Shown one piece after another: positions 62,282 through 64,000 of a stretch of 64,000 nucleotides of DNA. This stretch comes from Psychromonas sp. SP041. GTDB lineage: Bacteria; Pseudomonadota; Gammaproteobacteria; Enterobacterales; Psychromonadaceae. Every line of letters begins with the position of its first letter. Position 1 is the first letter of the stretch. The notes beneath the pieces are model-generated. The model ran no database searches. It had not been told where the DNA came from and saw nothing but the letters and a program-made list of their open reading frames with translations. The stretch covers positions 1 through 64,000 of the forward strand of contig NZ_CBRF02000013.1 of assembly GCF_000470315.2 (NCBI RefSeq), read 5' to 3'. The translations under genes were made by a program, and so were the position numbers.

Positions 62282-62299
62282 TGCTTATAGTTATAAGCA
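62282..62299 (+). repeat. Palindrome in the cheY-like leader
   Basis: TGCTTATA-GT-TATAAGCA, perfect 8-bp arms, 24 bp before the start codon. It could be an operator or an mRNA hairpin. Confidence 0.5.
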
Positions 62300-62323
62300 C
62301 AATATTTATATAGAGGAATGGTT

Positions 62324-62698
62324 TTGAAAATTTTAATCGTAGATGATTTTTCAACGATGAGACGGATTGTTAGATCTCTATTAATGAAAATTGGCTTCAA
62401 AGAGTTTGAAATGGCTGAAGATGGACTTAAAGCTATAAACATCCTTAAGAAGGATCAAGACTTCGGCCTTATCGTAACCGATTGGAACATGCCTGATATG
62501 GATGGCATCGAACTACTTAAATATGTTCGAGCGACACCAAATCTAAAACACATTCCAGTTTTAATGGTTACCGCAGAAGCCAAAAAAGACCAGATAATTC
62601 AAGCAGCACATGCAGGCGTTAATGGGTACATCACCAAGCCTTTTACCCATAAAACTTTAGAGAGCAAAATAAAAAAGATTTTCAATAGGAATAGTTAG
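62324..62698 (+). CDS. CheY-like single-domain response regulator
   Basis: A 124-residue receiver. Acidic pocket DD at residues 7-8 (ILIVDDFSTMRR, as in CheY), phospho-acceptor Asp53 in VTDWNMPDMDG, switch Thr/Ser in VTAEA, and Lys in TKPFT. It is very close to chemotaxis CheY and could bind the flagellar switch or compete for CheA phosphate. TTG 62324 is preferred to ATG 62318 because AGAGGA directly abuts the ATG. No other chemotaxis gene is in the window, so it is an orphan. Confidence 0.92.
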   Translation: MKILIVDDFSTMRRIVRSLLMKIGFKEFEMAEDGLKAINILKKDQDFGLIVTDWNMPDMDGIELLKYVRATPNLKHIPVLMVTAEAKKDQIIQAAHAGVNGYITKPFTHKTLESKIKKIFNRNS

Positions 62699-62707
62699 CC
62701 TTACATA

Positions 62708-62736
62708 TTGACCAGTTAGGAATCAATAGTTATATT
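62708..62736 (+). promoter_or_regulatory. Promoter of gene 62785
   Basis: TTGACC (62708-62713), 17 bp, TATATT (62731-62736). Confidence 0.8.
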
Positions 62737-62784
62737 ATATAGCAAGTTCAAATTATTGATAAAAACACAAACTGGTGAAATAAC

Positions 62785-63642
62785 ATGATAGAAGATAAAA
62801 AAAGTAAGAACAGTCTTAATAAAAATATAGAAGACACTGCTGAACAACAAACACAATCTCCTCCTATTTCAAAAAAGAAAAAGCGTAGTGTAATCCTGTC
62901 GGCTATCATGGGCCTACTAACAATTGGTGTATGGAACCGAATTTTCCCAAGAAACAAAGGCACAAAAGGTTCTTGGGCTTATACTTCAATAATTCTGTTC
63001 TCAATTACCTCTGCATTCATCTGCCAAAAATACTTTAGAGCCGAAATTAACACTATGTTTAAGGACGTTTTTGCGGTCGATTTTGAATTAGTGGATAAAA
63101 GCGATAAAGAAGAGTTGCTAACAAAAATACATGCTCTCAATGATTCAACTCAGAGACTGTACTCAAAAATAGACCTAATCAATTCTGACCTTATCGAGAT
63201 GACTGAAAAATACAATAAATACTATGGCCTATATTCCATTTCCTTAGATCAGTACAGTAAAGTGAGTGAGAAACTAATGGAATTAACCAATAACCCTAAG
63301 GTTGTTGTTAAGTATTTAGAACCGGAAATCTCCCTCATTAGTTTTGATAAAATTCTAAGTGAAGTAGGCTGTAACAGTAACTTCTCAGAACAAAAGCGAT
63401 TGGATATTTTCAAAGAAAAATACCAGGGTAAATGGGTAAATTGGAGTGGTGTTATTTCGTCTGCTACAAACAGCACAGTATTAGTTAATGGTAAAAGCTC
63501 TTCAGGTTTTTCTGTCGAATTCAAAGAACAAAACGCCGGATATGATCTAATGACTAACGAACCAATCTCACTGACTTTTAAACTGGCGACTCAAGGTAAT
63601 TGCGACATTCCCTTTACTGGCCATAATGGCTACATCGAATAA
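62785..63642 (+). CDS. Membrane protein with coiled coil and OB-fold-like periplasmic domain
   Basis: A 285-residue protein. N-terminal ~33 residues are polar and basic (SKKKKRS), then two hydrophobic segments (about 37-51 and 67-82), a coiled coil (about 105-165) and a C-terminal domain with two cysteines (VGCNSN and GNCDIP) and the strand pattern FKEKYQGKWVNWSGVIS...VLVNGK...FSVEF, typical of an OB fold of the tRNA_anti-like/periplasmic type. Function unknown; such folds often bind ligands or lipid. Confidence 0.6.
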   Translation: MIEDKKSKNSLNKNIEDTAEQQTQSPPISKKKKRSVILSAIMGLLTIGVWNRIFPRNKGTKGSWAYTSIILFSITSAFICQKYFRAEINTMFKDVFAVDFELVDKSDKEELLTKIHALNDSTQRLYSKIDLINSDLIEMTEKYNKYYGLYSISLDQYSKVSEKLMELTNNPKVVVKYLEPEISLISFDKILSEVGCNSNFSEQKRLDIFKEKYQGKWVNWSGVISSATNSTVLVNGKSSSGFSVEFKEQNAGYDLMTNEPISLTFKLATQGNCDIPFTGHNGYIE

Positions 63643-63659
63643 CCCCTACATTTCTCTAT

Positions 63660-63691
63660 TTAATGACTTAATACATTGATTGAGTCATTAA
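63660..63691 (+). terminator. Hairpin after gene 62785
   Basis: TTAATGACT and AGTCATTAA pair around a 14-nt loop, 18 bp after the stop, followed by TTATACTTT. Confidence 0.6.
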
Positions 63692-64000
63692 TTATACTTT
63701 AAGCGCAACATGCCCCGCCAATCCGTCCTCAGCAACAAAAAGTAACAGCACTACCGTTTTACCGTATTGAACCCATACTCCCTTCATAGCGCTTATTTGC
63801 ACCATTAGAATAGAATTAAAGAGTGATAGCATACTTGAAGATATCGGCTGGTGGATATTAGTTGCGGGTGGGGAGAATGTTCGAACTTAATGACAGATAA
63901 CCTAGCTATTATTTACGCGAGGTTATCTGCATTTCATTAAAAAATAAGTAGAGGAAGGTCTTTACTTAATATAGACATAATAATAAGAGCAACCCCGCCA
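63692..64000. other. Window end, no gene seen
   Basis: About 310 bp without a credible ORF. It holds a strong inverted repeat (CAGATAACCT and AGGTTATCTG, 63894-63929, 10-bp stem), probably the terminator of a gene outside the window or a site for a regulator. Confidence 0.4.

Overview
The window reads as part of a large extrachromosomal replicon (megaplasmid, chromid-like or plasmid-phage element) of a marine-type gammaproteobacterium. The DNA is visibly AT-rich and genes lie on both strands in short runs, unlike a phage late operon. Backbone-type genes occur as accessory copies: an SSB tail, a ParM/StbA-like actin, HU, NAD-dependent DNA ligase, Dam methylase, a sigma-70-family factor, a TraR/DksA zinc-finger protein, peptidyl-tRNA hydrolase 2, a tRNA and a YggX-like protein. 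A PotD-like protein coupled to a GGDEF/EAL membrane protein, the NspS/MbaA arrangement of Vibrio, hints at Vibrionaceae or relatives. No rRNA, ribosomal-protein or central-metabolism genes are present.

Layout. 1-7.7 kb: SSB tail, XRE repressor, sigma factor, secreted and membrane unknowns and an ART-like protein. 7.9-10.4 kb: ParM-like actin, HU, Nudix. 10.5-22.7 kb: signalling genes (BarA-like hybrid kinase, HDOD protein, GGDEF-EAL protein) mixed with lipoprotein, membrane and secreted unknowns. 22.8-28.9 kb: ligA, a periplasmic binding protein, an unknown gene, dam and an ART-like partner. 29.0-32.5 kb: NspS/MbaA-like pair. 32.5-36.3 kb: an NAD/ADP-ribose locus with nicotinamidase, divergent from a SLOG-macro-NADAR fusion, plus an NrtR-like Nudix regulator. 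36.4-38.2 kb: TraR/DksA, HD-like protein, PTH2, tRNA. 38.4-45.4 kb: membrane protein, SPFH protein, diguanylate cyclase and two large unknowns. 45.4-51.1 kb: unknown, AbiE toxin-antitoxin pair, ART-like protein, tyrosine recombinase. 51.4-51.6 kb: a 234-bp mini-transposon with Tn7-type ends. 51.9-57.6 kb: an ART protein that looks like one ART domain nested in another, then a module of LuxR regulator, 2OG-Fe(II) amino-acid dioxygenase and LysO exporter, flanked by ~120-bp direct repeats, then unknowns. 57.7-64 kb: DUF1064 nuclease, YggX, membrane proteins, a 920-residue LysM-like protein, orphan CheY and an OB-fold membrane protein.

Three themes link the genes. (1) NAD and ADP-ribose: ligA, nicotinamidase, NrtR-like regulator, SLOG-macro-NADAR fusion and four ART-like proteins suggest the element both uses and controls NAD/ADP-ribosylation, possibly in conflict with host or phage defences. 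(2) Second-messenger and population signalling: one GGDEF-EAL protein, one intact GGEEF cyclase, one catalytically degraded GGDEF/EAL receptor with a PotD-like sensor, a hybrid kinase, CheY, and a LuxR receptor with a good lux box 42.5 bp upstream of the predicted start of the dioxygenase-lysO operon. (3) Transcription: many genes carry near-consensus TTGACY-16/17-TATATT promoters, and palindromes sit inside the promoter spacers of the nicotinamidase and NspS-like genes.

All functional calls come from reading motifs by eye. No alignment or database search was run.
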